Assembly (NCBI GenBank): GCA_017355425.1
Contig: CP070233.1
Span: forward strand, 970,501 to 1,034,500
From: Dolichospermum sp. DET69
GTDB lineage: Bacteria; Cyanobacteriota; Cyanobacteriia; Cyanobacteriales; Nostocaceae
Direction of reading: 5' to 3'
DNA: 64,000 bases
A program made the translations under genes and the position numbers. Under the pieces are notes generated by a model. The model was not told where the DNA came from, made no database searches, and saw nothing but the letters and a program-made list of their open reading frames with translations. Positions 39,051 to 48,228 of the stretch are shown here, in pieces. The first letter of the stretch is position 1; each line of letters starts with the position of its first letter.

Positions 39051-39298
39051 TTATCCCCCCTTTCTAAGCTATCCATTACCGGGATCTTTCTTAACATTCG
39101 ATAAGAGCGATCGCTCTCAAACCCCAAACCTTAATCCTCCGTTGATGATTCTCAGTAAAATAAGGGTTTTATCAAGAAGAATAAGGTACATTTTGTCAAG
39201 ATTAGGGAAATTTTCAAGCGTTGAAACCGTTGCCACATAAATGTTTCAAGATTGTTAAGAAAGATGTGGGTAATGGATAGCTTAAAAAGGGGGGGTAA
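39051..39298. mobile_element. ~248-bp element with ~45-bp imperfect inverted ends
   Basis: AAGCTATCCATTACC within the left arm (39051-39097) is mirrored by GGTAATGGATAGCTT in the right arm (about 39251-39298), and TCTTTCTTAACA by TGTTAAGAAAGA. C/G runs close both tips. The interior has no transposase. No clear target duplication was identified, so it is a MITE-like or foldback element, adjoining MITE C. Confidence 0.7.
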
Positions 39299-39441
39299 AC
39301 AATCATACCTGATATTACTTTATGGCTTCGCTTCGCTATCAAACATCCTCTAAGGTTTGAATGGTAATACTATTTCATTAACAGAATTCGGTAAAGGAAA
39401 CTTTAAATTAATTAACATTTAGAAAATTGCAGTTATATCCA

Positions 39442-39464
39442 GATAGTCCGATTATCGGACTATC
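39442..39464 (-). terminator. Palindrome after prxQ, possible terminator
   Basis: GATAGTCCG (39442-39450) and CGGACTATC (39456-39464) with a 5-base loop, six bases beyond the PrxQ stop. There is no T-tract, so activity as an intrinsic terminator is uncertain. Confidence 0.5.
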
Positions 39465-39469
39465 AAAGG

Positions 39470-39946
39470 TTAAATAGCGGCTAATTCCTGGATTTTCTTA
39501 TATACAGATTCAGCATGACCTTTAGTTTTGACATTAGGCCAAACGTGAGCGATGATTTTATCAGGTGAAATCAGAAAAGTTGAACGAGCAACTCCCATAT
39601 ATTCCTTACCCATAAACTTCTTTAAACGCCATGCACCATAGGCTGCTATTAATTGATGTTCAGGATCTGTTAATAGAGTAATTGATAAATTATATTTGTC
39701 TATAAATTTGCAATGAGATGTGGCAGAATCAGGACTAACACCGATGATATTTGCTCCCAATGTGATAAATTCCGAGGACAATTCTGTAAAGTCTTGAGCT
39801 TCAGTGGTGCAACCAGGTGTATTATCTTTAGGATAAAAATAGAGAACTATCCACTGATTTAGATCAGTAAGGTTGACTAAATTATTATTTTGGTCTGGGG
39901 TGGAAAAACCCGGTGCAGGTTGTCCAATTTGGGGAATATTGCTCAT
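39470..39946 (-). CDS. Peroxiredoxin Q / BCP family
   Basis: A 158-residue thiol peroxidase. The peroxidatic Cys46 is in YPKDNTPGCTTEAQDF. The resolving Cys often found five residues later is replaced by Gln51; the only other Cys is C79 (SHCKF), which may take that role from the next helix. The conserved Arg is in GVARSTFLIS. It detoxifies peroxides using thioredoxin. It lies 46 bases downstream of RNase Z on the same strand and may share its transcript. Confidence 0.92.
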   Translation of the reverse strand: MSNIPQIGQPAPGFSTPDQNNNLVNLTDLNQWIVLYFYPKDNTPGCTTEAQDFTELSSEFITLGANIIGVSPDSATSHCKFIDKYNLSITLLTDPEHQLIAAYGAWRLKKFMGKEYMGVARSTFLISPDKIIAHVWPNVKTKGHAESVYKKIQELAAI

Positions 39947-39992
39947 AATTTAGATTGGCAGAAATTAGGAATAAGTCAAAATTATAGCAAAT

Positions 39993-40949
39993 TTAAGCGC
40001 TCACACTTAACTCAATTTCCCGTCTCCTAGGGACATCATAAACCATAAAATCATGAGCCATAATTGTTTTCGGAAAAATCGCTCGTGCTTCTTTGAGTAA
40101 ATCTTTTAATTCGATAGTATTACCTGGAGCATAACGAGGACTGAAATGGGTCATAATCAGCTTGCGAACTCCTGCCCTGTAAGCTGTTTGCGCGGCCATT
40201 GTGGTTGTGGAATGTAGCCGCTGAAAAGCCATTTCTGAATCTTGATGAGCAAAAGTTGCTTCATGAATTAATACATCTGCATCTTCTGCTAATTGCACCG
40301 CACCATCACAATAAACCGTATCTGTGCAATAGGCAATTTTGCGCCCAATTTCTATTGGTCCACATAATTCACTCCCATTAATTACTCTTCCGTCTTCGAG
40401 GGTGACAGTTTCACCCCGCTTGAGTTGTCCATAAACTGGACCTGAAGGAATTTCTAAGGTTTTAGCTTTGTCTATATCAAAACGTCCGGTTCTATCTTTT
40501 TCGGCTATTCGGTAGCCAAAAGCCGGAATTCGGTGATGTAAAAGACCACAACTAACAGTAAATTCATCATTTTCATAAATTACCCCCGGTTGAACAGTAT
40601 GCACTTTTATGGGGTAAGAAAAATGGGTATGAGAGTAACGGGAAGCGGCTTGTAAGTATTCGTTTAATCCTGATGGACCATAAATATCAATTTTGTCTAC
40701 ATTACCTGCTAAACCGCAACTAGCAAGCAATCCCATTAAGCCAAAAATATGATCACCGTGCATATGGGTGACAAAAATTCGGGATAGTTGGCTAACTTTT
40801 AAGTCACTCCGTAAAATTTGATGCTGAGTTCCCTCACCACAGTCAAACAACCACAATTCCGCCCGTTGTGGCAACCTCAGTGCCACGCTGGAAACATTGC
40901 GTGATCTTGTCGGTACACCGGAACTCGTCCCTAAAAATGTAATCTGCAC
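39993..40949 (-). CDS. rnz: Ribonuclease Z (tRNA 3' endonuclease)
   Basis: A metallo-beta-lactamase-fold endonuclease that trims tRNA 3' trailers. The zinc motif HMHGDHIFG is at 62-70, with further ligands in the region of YCTDTVYCDG, HEATFAHQDSE and MTHFSPRY. The exosite sequence GPVYGQLKRGE is typical of bacterial RNase Z. At 318 residues it is full length. Together with rnpB and rnc, it is the third RNA-processing gene in the window, though far from the others. Confidence 0.96.
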   Translation of the reverse strand: MQITFLGTSSGVPTRSRNVSSVALRLPQRAELWLFDCGEGTQHQILRSDLKVSQLSRIFVTHMHGDHIFGLMGLLASCGLAGNVDKIDIYGPSGLNEYLQAASRYSHTHFSYPIKVHTVQPGVIYENDEFTVSCGLLHHRIPAFGYRIAEKDRTGRFDIDKAKTLEIPSGPVYGQLKRGETVTLEDGRVINGSELCGPIEIGRKIAYCTDTVYCDGAVQLAEDADVLIHEATFAHQDSEMAFQRLHSTTTMAAQTAYRAGVRKLIMTHFSPRYAPGNTIELKDLLKEARAIFPKTIMAHDFMVYDVPRRREIELSVSA

Positions 40950-41147
40950 GGCGTTTTTTAGCTTTCCTTTTGCTCAATATAATCCTTGATTCTCTATCTT
41001 GGCACAGTATTGGTACTGTCAGCTATTTGAGCATAATATGGGCAGGCTAGAAGCCCAGCCCACAATCAGTATAATATTCTTGTGGGGTGGGCGTTTGGAC
41101 CCCCAAGAGTCAATAATATTATTTTGATATTATTTTAGTTTATCTAG

Positions 41148-42116
41148 TTATTGCCACCAGAAAGAATTTGACAAAGGCCAGGATAACTCACAAAGAGTAC
41201 CTTGGGGATAAAGGGAAACTCGCCGAAATTTACCTTTAATTTGTTGTGCTACATTTTTAAATTGTTTTGTTCCCCAACCTTCTCTTAATGAATGAATTCC
41301 TAAACCATTATCTATAATACTCAGAGTGTAAATTCTTTCACCTTCAGACAAAGAATAAGTAACTTGTAGACAAGTTATGCCGGTGGCGTGTTTACCAATA
41401 TTGCATAAAGCTTCTTCTAAAAATCGGCATAATCCTCGCTTATTTTCAATACTTAAACTATTTTCATTTATAGGTTCAAAATTATGGATTTTCAGTTTAA
41501 GGCTTTTAAAGCAGGGAAAATCCCGTTCTAAGGTGTGGCTATAAACTTGATAAAGAATTTCATGCAAAGGGTTTCGCAAATCTATAACTACGTTATTTCC
41601 TAGGTAAAGGCTAGTATCTTGAGCCAGAGTTTCTTGTTGCCAAAAATCACACATTCCCCGTAGATCTTGATTCAACTCTTCAAGTTCTTGTTCAATTAAA
41701 GGGAGTAATTTATGACTTGGTAGATCTTGCCCTTTAATTAAACGTAAAACTTTTGCCAAACTTTGCAAAGGACCATTATGAATTGTTTCAAAAGTAGTTT
41801 CAATCATGATTTTACGAATTTCAATTCTAGATTCAATAGTTTGGTTATATTGATACAAGCCTATAAGAAAGATGCAATTAATCGCTACCAGGATAATTGT
41901 TGGTATGACAATTATTGGCAAATTCCCAATTAATAAGAAATGACTAGCTAAGACTATTCCTAATAAAGTAATGATGATTTCTAATAACTTTTCAACAGAA
42001 ACAAAATAAATTTCTCTTGGCAGTTTTTTCCAAAATTTAGTTTGCATAAGCTTTGATTTTAGTCTCAACATCTTAATTATGGAAAACACATTATTGATTT
42101 TAAGTTTATTAATCAA
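41148..42116 (-). CDS. Sensor histidine kinase (HisKA_3 / NarL-partner type)
   Basis: A 322-residue membrane kinase. Two transmembrane helices (about 43-63 and 67-88) have almost no periplasmic loop, so the signal is probably sensed in the membrane or cytoplasm. The phosphoacceptor His113 lies in TIHNGPLQSLAKVLR. The ATPase boxes are FLEEALCNIGKHA (N), IDNGLGI (G1) and EGWGTKQFKNVAQQI (G2). The gene overlaps the end of the response-regulator gene by 8 bases, so the two are translationally coupled. It is the last gene of the bacteriocin block, suggesting that it senses the peptide or an envelope signal (inference). Confidence 0.88.
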   Translation of the reverse strand: MINKLKINNVFSIIKMLRLKSKLMQTKFWKKLPREIYFVSVEKLLEIIITLLGIVLASHFLLIGNLPIIVIPTIILVAINCIFLIGLYQYNQTIESRIEIRKIMIETTFETIHNGPLQSLAKVLRLIKGQDLPSHKLLPLIEQELEELNQDLRGMCDFWQQETLAQDTSLYLGNNVVIDLRNPLHEILYQVYSHTLERDFPCFKSLKLKIHNFEPINENSLSIENKRGLCRFLEEALCNIGKHATGITCLQVTYSLSEGERIYTLSIIDNGLGIHSLREGWGTKQFKNVAQQIKGKFRRVSLYPQGTLCELSWPLSNSFWWQ

Positions 42117-42786
42117 TTAATCCTTCGGCTCTAGCTTTGATTTCTGTTTTAATACGAATGTTTTTACCTTCTTCCGGGTAAACATTTAAAACGTCTTGTA
42201 ATTTACTCCAATAATGACGCACCATGCGTTCAGATATGCACATATTTTCAGCAATTGCTTTATCTTGTAATCCTTCTTCAAAGGCTAAGTTCAGGACTTT
42301 CAACCACTTTGGTTTCACATCTAAACCTGAATGAATTCCTTTGATATCTTTTGTGTGAGTTAATCCCTGTAATGCCCAATCAACTCTAGTTAACATTTCT
42401 TGGGTAGAAAGACTTTTATCAGCGATAGTAAAGCCTCCTTGATGATTATCAATATAAGGACGAATCCGTACTAATGTTTTCACGTGGACACTTTGAATAA
42501 CAAGATTTAAATGGGAATAATTTTCCATCAAAGCCTTAAGAAGTTGAATACCTGTATCAACTCGTGCTGTCATTTCTGATTTTTCTGGTATGGAAAGATC
42601 CATCACTAATAAATTAGGTTGATAACTAATAATTTGCTCAAAAGCATAACTAGCATTTGTAGCAATATTAAAATCAGCACTAGGATAGGTTTTCCTTAAT
42701 ATTTCCACTGTTCCGTTTAAAACTGATTCGTGATCATCAATAATCATGAATTTTAAAATTGATTTTTCTGATGAAACTTGTTGCAT
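42109..42786 (-). CDS. NarL/LuxR-type response regulator
   Basis: A 225-residue receiver plus DNA-binding domain. Receiver residues: FMIIDDHE (acid pair), phospho-Asp63 in LLVMDLSIPE, Ser in LVIQSVHV and Lys in FTIADKSLS. An insert (SEMTARVDTG) follows the Asp. The C-terminal helix-turn-helix (about 165-215; GLQDKAIAENMCISERMVRH, YWSKLQDVLNVY) is a variant LuxR form. It precedes its kinase with overlapping ends. A 20-bp dyad about 100 bases upstream could be its operator. Confidence 0.9.
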   Translation of the reverse strand: MQQVSSEKSILKFMIIDDHESVLNGTVEILRKTYPSADFNIATNASYAFEQIISYQPNLLVMDLSIPEKSEMTARVDTGIQLLKALMENYSHLNLVIQSVHVKTLVRIRPYIDNHQGGFTIADKSLSTQEMLTRVDWALQGLTHTKDIKGIHSGLDVKPKWLKVLNLAFEEGLQDKAIAENMCISERMVRHYWSKLQDVLNVYPEEGKNIRIKTEIKARAEGLID

Positions 42787-43212
42787 ATCTAATAACTGTC
42801 CTAATAGTTATACACCTGATAAATTTTGTATAGAACTCCGGTTTCATTCCTAATAGCTTATTTAGAGTAAATGCGCGTATGGCTACACTTACTGTAGTAG
42901 TGTACTGGAGGCATCAGGAATAACTTAGAGCATTAAGATGTAAATTTTTAAGCACAAACTACGCTCACAAAAATCAAATAAGCGTCCTATATATACTGCT
43001 ATTAATTAGTTTTTCTAGATGCTATTAGTTATAACTTATTTACCATGAAAGATATCACCCTCATTCCCTGAAGTTTATTAGAAAATACTGATATTATGAA
43101 GTTTGTATATAACAATAATAAATATGTTTATTTCCCAATAATTTAGGATTAATCGGAGTTTTAACAGATATAGTGCTTGGTACTATAGGAGATATTAAGT
43201 AATAGAAAATAC
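42787..43212. other. Upstream region of the two-component pair
   Basis: AT-rich and without a gene. It holds the dyad listed next. Its length suggests the regulator pair has its own promoter, separate from the export genes. Confidence 0.55.
42884..42904. promoter_or_regulatory. Dyad, candidate operator of the response regulator
   Basis: TACACTTACT and AGTAGTGTA form an almost perfect inverted repeat around GT, 98 bases before the response-regulator start. Position and symmetry only; no known site matches. Confidence 0.3.
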
Positions 43213-43860
43213 TCACCAATAAAAGTGCCAGATTGACATAAGGTTTTTGTTAAAGTAGGAGCATTTACCTGAGATTAAGAACTTAAAGCTATTGTAAAGA
43301 TGCTCTAATTCTGGCAAATGAGAATAAAAAATCAGAGTAGATATATCAGGATAAGAAATTTTTACGGACAATAGCCCGATACTGTGTATTTGTTTGAGAG
43401 TAATATGAATATAAATAGGGAGTAAAATTTCTGTTTCTGGCAAGGTTAGTATCAGTAATTCTTCTAAAATTCTGATAATTATCCAACTCTGTTCAGGTGG
43501 TTCAATTCGCCAATAAATTGGCATATTAATCTGAAAATCTAAATGGGGATGGGAATTAGACCAAGGTTCTAATAAACACTCAATAGATAAAGGTAAGCTG
43601 TCTTGAATAGATATCGGACACAAGCGATCGCTTAATTGTCCCAAGGAGTGATGAAATCTATCAATTTTTTGGATATATGCCTGAATTTTCGTCACCGATA
43701 AACTCAGATTATCTCTAGTTAATAAATCTAAATTACGCCGGATTGTAAAAGATTCTTGTAATAGATCATCACGGATTTTTTCGGACTCCAGAAATAATTT
43801 CCAGAATTCTCTATAAAACCACCACTGCAATGCTTGCTGAATTCTTTGGTCAGATGTCAT
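43213..43860 (-). CDS. Kinase-like hypothetical protein in the export block
   Basis: A 215-residue soluble protein. The N-terminal two-helix part (QWWFYREFWKLFLESEKIRD then LLQESFTIRRNLDLL) and a following LEELLILTL segment with WIIIRI resemble a reduced histidine-kinase layout (dimerisation helices plus N-box-like helix). However, no phosphoacceptor His in a normal context and no glycine boxes are seen. It may be a degenerate kinase or adaptor protein. It lies 66 bases after the HlyD gene, on the same strand, between the exporter and the true two-component pair. Confidence 0.6.
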   Translation of the reverse strand: MTSDQRIQQALQWWFYREFWKLFLESEKIRDDLLQESFTIRRNLDLLTRDNLSLSVTKIQAYIQKIDRFHHSLGQLSDRLCPISIQDSLPLSIECLLEPWSNSHPHLDFQINMPIYWRIEPPEQSWIIIRILEELLILTLPETEILLPIYIHITLKQIHSIGLLSVKISYPDISTLIFYSHLPELEHLYNSFKFLISGKCSYFNKNLMSIWHFYW

Positions 43861-43926
43861 AAACGGTATTATAGTTATGACGTTAATAAATTAGATATAG
43901 CAGAGAATATTATATTCAATGACTAT

Positions 43927-45324
43927 TCATAAATCACTAATTAGTCTAGCTTTTCTTAACATAAATTGCAATGCTGTTTCTTCCCTGGAAATAATTTCGG
44001 CTGTAGCGTTCATTCCTACTTGTAATAGACATTGATGATGATTATTTCCAAATGAATTGTTTTCGGGTTGAATCGTGACTTCAAAGTAGCCAACACCAGA
44101 AGAATTTGTAGCAGCATCTTTACTTTGAGATGTAATCGCATCTGGAGCGATGGTTTTAACAATGCCTTTTGCAATTCCATAATCAGGATAGGGACAAGCA
44201 TCAATACGAAGTTGGACTTTTTGTCCAATGGCAATTTTATTAATTTCCGCACTGGGAATCATGGCTTTAGTTACTAGAGAAGCACCATTAGGTACAACCT
44301 CAGCAACAGATTCACCAGCCCGTAAAAATTGACCAGAATTTCGTAAATTGAGTTTAAAGATAATGCCATTACTAGTGGCAAGAATTATACTAATTTTTCG
44401 TTGATTTTCGACTTGTTGAAGTTCTTTTTGTGATTGTTTGATTTGGGTTCGTATTTCCACTAATCGCTGAATTAAGCCTTGTCTTTCTTTATTTAGAGCC
44501 GCTATAGTGGCTTCACCTTTAGCAATTTCTTGAGCAATACGTTCTTCTGCCATTTTCACTATTGCGGTAGTGGGATTAACCGCAGCTTGATTAGATTTAA
44601 TTTTTATTCTAGCGATATCAACTGCTTTTTTTGCAGATTTTAGTGTTAAGGTTGTCTGCTGAACAACTAGCTTTTTTTGCTCAAATTCTCGATTGCTAAT
44701 TGCGCCAATTTTAGATAACTGTTCATAACGATCTCTATCTACTTTGGCAAATTCTAAATCAGCTTGAGCTTTTTCTAAATCTACTAATTCTTTTTGGATA
44801 TTTATTTCTGCTGTCATTAATTCACTTTCAGTATTGATTTTTCGCTCTTCATATTCCCTTTTGGTTTTTAATAAGTCTTCTTTAGCAGCAATAACAATCC
44901 TTTCTAGAACTCTTTTTTCCGCCATAATTTGATTATTTAAAGTCTGGTTTTGAGCATAGATTTGGAATATTTGTAATTTACTTTGTTGAATATTTTCTTC
45001 TAGTTGGCTTTTTCTAATTAGCAATGCTTCAGTATCTAAAAGAGCGATTATATCTCCTTGTTTAACAACTTGATTTTCTTTCACTTCGATAGTTTTAACA
45101 GTCCCTTCTATCTTTGATTGAACTATACGAGTTTCACCTATGGGACGAATAATAGCAGCAGCTTTTACAGTGACATTATATTTCACCCATGAGGATAAAG
45201 AAATACTAGCAATCACAGTTCCAATCAGAAATACACCTACTAAAGATGTCCAAATACTTATAGGTGGAAGTGAATTATCATTTTCAATTATAGAATTCAA
45301 TTCTTGATTATGAATGTAAAACAT
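43927..45324 (-). CDS. HlyD-family membrane fusion protein
   Basis: A 465-residue adaptor that links the inner-membrane ABC exporter to an outer-membrane channel. One N-terminal transmembrane helix (about 24-46; SLVGVFLIGTVIASISLSS), a biotinyl-lipoyl half (GTVKTIEVKENQVVKQGDII), a long coiled-coil hairpin (about 95-300, KAQADLEFAKVDRDRYEQLS), then the second lipoyl half (SNGIIFKLNLRNSGQFLRAG) and beta-barrel (IGQKVQLRIDACPYPDYGI). Length and order are complete. It follows the peptidase-ABC gene by 74 bases. Confidence 0.93.
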   Translation of the reverse strand: MFYIHNQELNSIIENDNSLPPISIWTSLVGVFLIGTVIASISLSSWVKYNVTVKAAAIIRPIGETRIVQSKIEGTVKTIEVKENQVVKQGDIIALLDTEALLIRKSQLEENIQQSKLQIFQIYAQNQTLNNQIMAEKRVLERIVIAAKEDLLKTKREYEERKINTESELMTAEINIQKELVDLEKAQADLEFAKVDRDRYEQLSKIGAISNREFEQKKLVVQQTTLTLKSAKKAVDIARIKIKSNQAAVNPTTAIVKMAEERIAQEIAKGEATIAALNKERQGLIQRLVEIRTQIKQSQKELQQVENQRKISIILATSNGIIFKLNLRNSGQFLRAGESVAEVVPNGASLVTKAMIPSAEINKIAIGQKVQLRIDACPYPDYGIAKGIVKTIAPDAITSQSKDAATNSSGVGYFEVTIQPENNSFGNNHHQCLLQVGMNATAEIISREETALQFMLRKARLISDL

Positions 45325-45378
45325 AATTTTCTTAACAATGAATATAGGACAAATATTTAATTTTTAAAATATACTTTT

Positions 45379-45398
45379 GGTGGGCATTGTCCACCCTA
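45379..45398. repeat. GGTGGGCATTGTCCACCC hairpin
   Basis: A short palindrome in the gap between the exporter and HlyD genes. The same GTGGGCATTGCCCAC motif appears near 62250, so it is a dispersed repeat; it might attenuate transcription between the two genes. Confidence 0.7.
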
Positions 45399-47549
45399 CT
45401 AAGGAATTATAAAATCTAAATGATCTCCTGATTTAGTGCGTAAATCTTCTAAAGATCCTGCTAATTTCAACCTACCTTGATCTATCAAAACAATCCAGTC
45501 AGCACGATTAATTACTTTAGGTCTATGACTAATAAAAATAGTTGTTTTCCCTTGACGATGTTGAAATAATTGGTCTAAAACTTGGGTTTCACTAACTGGA
45601 TCAAGTCCACTGGTGGATTCATCTAAAATCAGGATTGCTGGATCCATAATAAGCGCTCTAGCTATGGCTAATCTTTGTCTTTGTCCACCGGAAATATTCG
45701 CTCCAAATTCACCTAAGATAGTTTGATATGTTTCTGGAAATTTACTGATAAATTCATCAGCACCAGCAATTTGACAAGCTTGCACAATCTGCTCAAAGGT
45801 AGCATAAGGTGATCCTAAGCGGAAGTTTTCCACAATAGAACGATTCCAAAAATGAGCATCTTGAGGAACAAGAACAATCTGTTGCCGGAGAGATTCTAAA
45901 GAAAGGTCTTGAAGATTATAAAGCCCAATTCTAATATTACCAGATTGGAGTTGATATAAACCAGAAATTAATTTAGCTAAGGTGCTTTTACCACATCCAG
46001 ATTTACCAATAAGAGCAATATTTTTACTTCCAGGAATTGTTAAAGAAAAATCTTCTAATAAGTCAACACGACCAGGATAATGAAAGGTTAAATTTGTACA
46101 AATAATATCGGCATGATCGGAAATTGTGGCAAAAGGCTTTTTACCATCATCTTCCTCTTCAGGAGTGGCATCAATAACTTCTGTTAAGCGTCTGGTAGCA
46201 GTTTTAGCACGGGTAAATTCATCAACAAAATGAATAACTGTACTAATTAAAGATATAAAGTTACCATTCATGGAATTAAAAGCTAGTAATTGCCCAATAC
46301 TCAAGTTTTCAGCCGGATTAATTACTAAATAGCCACCAAACCAGAGCAAAGTTACACTACCAATTCCAGAAATAAAGCCAGAAAATGTATTATTAATAAT
46401 TCCGATTTGTATTGTCCGAAATGTTAACGCAGCTAGACGATTAAACCGACTGTCTAATTCATCTTTAAATTGTCTACCTGATGCTGTTGTTTTGAGGGTT
46501 AATGCACCTTTGAATGTTTCGACTAAAACCCCTTGTGTTTCCGCTTCTGTAATTAATAATTCATTGGTTTTTTGTTGTAATGTGGGTTGAAAAATAAATG
46601 TAGATATGGTCATTACCATAGAAATTAATAAAGCAGTTAAGCTGAGTTTCCAGCTATAAAAAAACATGAAGCCTAAAGAAATAATCGCAATAAAAAATTG
46701 ACTGGGTAAACCGACAACAACTTGAGCAACTAATTGATTAATTTGGTCAATATCTCGCAGCCGACTCACAATTTCACCACTGCGACGAGTTTCATAATAG
46801 GTTAATGGTAAACGCAGAATTTGTCTCCCGAATTCTAGAACTAGACCTAATTGCAGTCGTTGAGCAAAATGAGCAATTAAGTTAGACTGAACAAATGAAA
46901 GACTATTAGAAATAATATTCATGACTACTACAGAAATAACTACTGTAGTCAGTAATTTTGTATCACCTCTGAGCAATACATCATCAGTGAGAATTTGCAA
47001 CAGGAATGGAGAAGTTAAGGACAATAAACCCAAGACTAAATTAAGTGGTAAAGCTTGGAATAAAATGCCACGATAAATCCAAACCCGTTTAAAAAAACGC
47101 CAAAAACCACCTTCTTTATCTTGCTTTTGAGCAAAAAACCGGATAGGGTCTGGTTCTACTAATAATAATAACCAATCTGTCCAAGCTGCTTCTACATCTT
47201 TTTGAGAAAGATAACGCATTCCAATTGCGGGGTCTGCAATCAGAAAGTTTTTCCCTTTTTTACCATATAAAACTACCCAATGATTTCCCTGCCAATGAAT
47301 GATTGCTGGTAAGGGGGCTTCATTGATTTTTTCAAATATTTGTGGAGAAGTCTTGACTGGATTGGCTTTAAAACCCAGAATTTCTGCTCCTCGTTTTAAT
47401 CCTAATAATGTAGTTCCAAATTGTCCGGTTCCGACGGCTTCCCGAATTCGACTAATAGTAAAGGTCTGACCGTAATGTTTGGCAATTGCAGCTAAACAAG
47501 CTGCACCACAATCTTCTTCACTATGTTGTTTAACGAATTGGTATTTCAT
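45399..47549 (-). CDS. Peptidase C39-containing ABC exporter (PCAT/SunT type)
   Basis: A 716-residue transporter that cleaves double-glycine leaders and exports the peptide. The C39 domain has Cys14 (EEDCGAACLA), His90 (WQGNHWVVL) and Asp106 (ADPAIG), a full catalytic triad. Six transmembrane helices lie at about 155-440. The ATPase has Walker A GKSGCGKST (about 515-523), signature SGGQRQR (about 617) and Walker B AILILDE. It is upstream of the HlyD gene and 149 bases downstream of a gene for a GG-leader peptide, its likely substrate. Confidence 0.95.
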   Translation of the reverse strand: MKYQFVKQHSEEDCGAACLAAIAKHYGQTFTISRIREAVGTGQFGTTLLGLKRGAEILGFKANPVKTSPQIFEKINEAPLPAIIHWQGNHWVVLYGKKGKNFLIADPAIGMRYLSQKDVEAAWTDWLLLLVEPDPIRFFAQKQDKEGGFWRFFKRVWIYRGILFQALPLNLVLGLLSLTSPFLLQILTDDVLLRGDTKLLTTVVISVVVMNIISNSLSFVQSNLIAHFAQRLQLGLVLEFGRQILRLPLTYYETRRSGEIVSRLRDIDQINQLVAQVVVGLPSQFFIAIISLGFMFFYSWKLSLTALLISMVMTISTFIFQPTLQQKTNELLITEAETQGVLVETFKGALTLKTTASGRQFKDELDSRFNRLAALTFRTIQIGIINNTFSGFISGIGSVTLLWFGGYLVINPAENLSIGQLLAFNSMNGNFISLISTVIHFVDEFTRAKTATRRLTEVIDATPEEEDDGKKPFATISDHADIICTNLTFHYPGRVDLLEDFSLTIPGSKNIALIGKSGCGKSTLAKLISGLYQLQSGNIRIGLYNLQDLSLESLRQQIVLVPQDAHFWNRSIVENFRLGSPYATFEQIVQACQIAGADEFISKFPETYQTILGEFGANISGGQRQRLAIARALIMDPAILILDESTSGLDPVSETQVLDQLFQHRQGKTTIFISHRPKVINRADWIVLIDQGRLKLAGSLEDLRTKSGDHLDFIIP

Positions 47550-47697
47550 AGGTAAAACCCGGTAGAAAAGAAGAGAAATAAAAATTATCTGTCAATAGAT
47601 TAATATGTTTTTTTATTTTTTTGATTGCTGTTAAACACTGGAAATATCATCCAAATAGTGATATAAAAAATGATGTGATACTTATTCTGATTTAGTG

Positions 47698-48024
47698 CTA
47701 GAAGAAACTAAATAATCTCCCTAAGAAGCTATTACTTCGTCTTCGTTTATTGCGACTGCTACCACCACCACCACCGAACATTGAAGCTAGAATAAAGGTG
47801 GTTTGAGAAAAACGATATTCAGTTTCATTTCTCACAGAGCCGCTAGAATTTCCTTGAGAAATATTCATTTCACTCATTCCCCTAGTGTATATATCTGTAG
47901 TTTGGAAGAACATATAAGACATTCCAAAGGGTAAAGATAATCCGCCCCCAGATACAGACTCTTGTTCCTTTTCTGGTATACCTATAAATAGGTCAGAGTT
48001 TTTGATTTTTATTTTTTCAGACAT
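47698..48024 (-). CDS. Double-glycine-leader precursor peptide (putative bacteriocin)
   Basis: The start is set at MSEKIKIKNSD; an ATG 14 codons upstream gives an unlikely leader. The N-terminal 24 residues, DLFIGIPEKEQESVSGG, form a typical leader with conserved hydrophobics and a GG cut site. The core (about 84 residues) starts GLSLPFGMSYMFFQ, carries a Gly run (FGGGGGSS) and ends with a strongly basic, aromatic tail (RNKRRRSNSFLGRLFSFF). There is no Cys, so it is not a lanthipeptide or disulfide type. A neighbouring C39 exporter supports export. Antibacterial activity is inference. Confidence 0.8.
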   Translation of the reverse strand: MSEKIKIKNSDLFIGIPEKEQESVSGGGLSLPFGMSYMFFQTTDIYTRGMSEMNISQGNSSGSVRNETEYRFSQTTFILASMFGGGGGSSRNKRRRSNSFLGRLFSFF

Positions 48025-48228
48025 GGTAAAACTTCTTTTTTCTAAAAAATAAGATTTATGTATCATTTTTTGTGATACATAAATCTTTTCCTAACTTGTT
48101 ACTAAAAGTGGTAAGTCTAAAACATTGATAATCATCTCATAATGTTTGATGGCTTGATGTTTTTATTCTCTTTGACCACTTCTATTCAACAGGTAGAATA
48201 TTTTAACTACCTACTTAATTAAATGGGT

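Larger units (their letters stand above)
39007..39469. other. Intergenic region with a second inverted-repeat element
   Basis: Besides the element listed next, it holds a motif near 39316-39351 (TATTACTTTATGGCT to CTATCAAACATCCTCTA) that recurs inverted at about 49245-49290, and a perfect 9-bp hairpin before PrxQ. No gene is seen. Confidence 0.6.
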
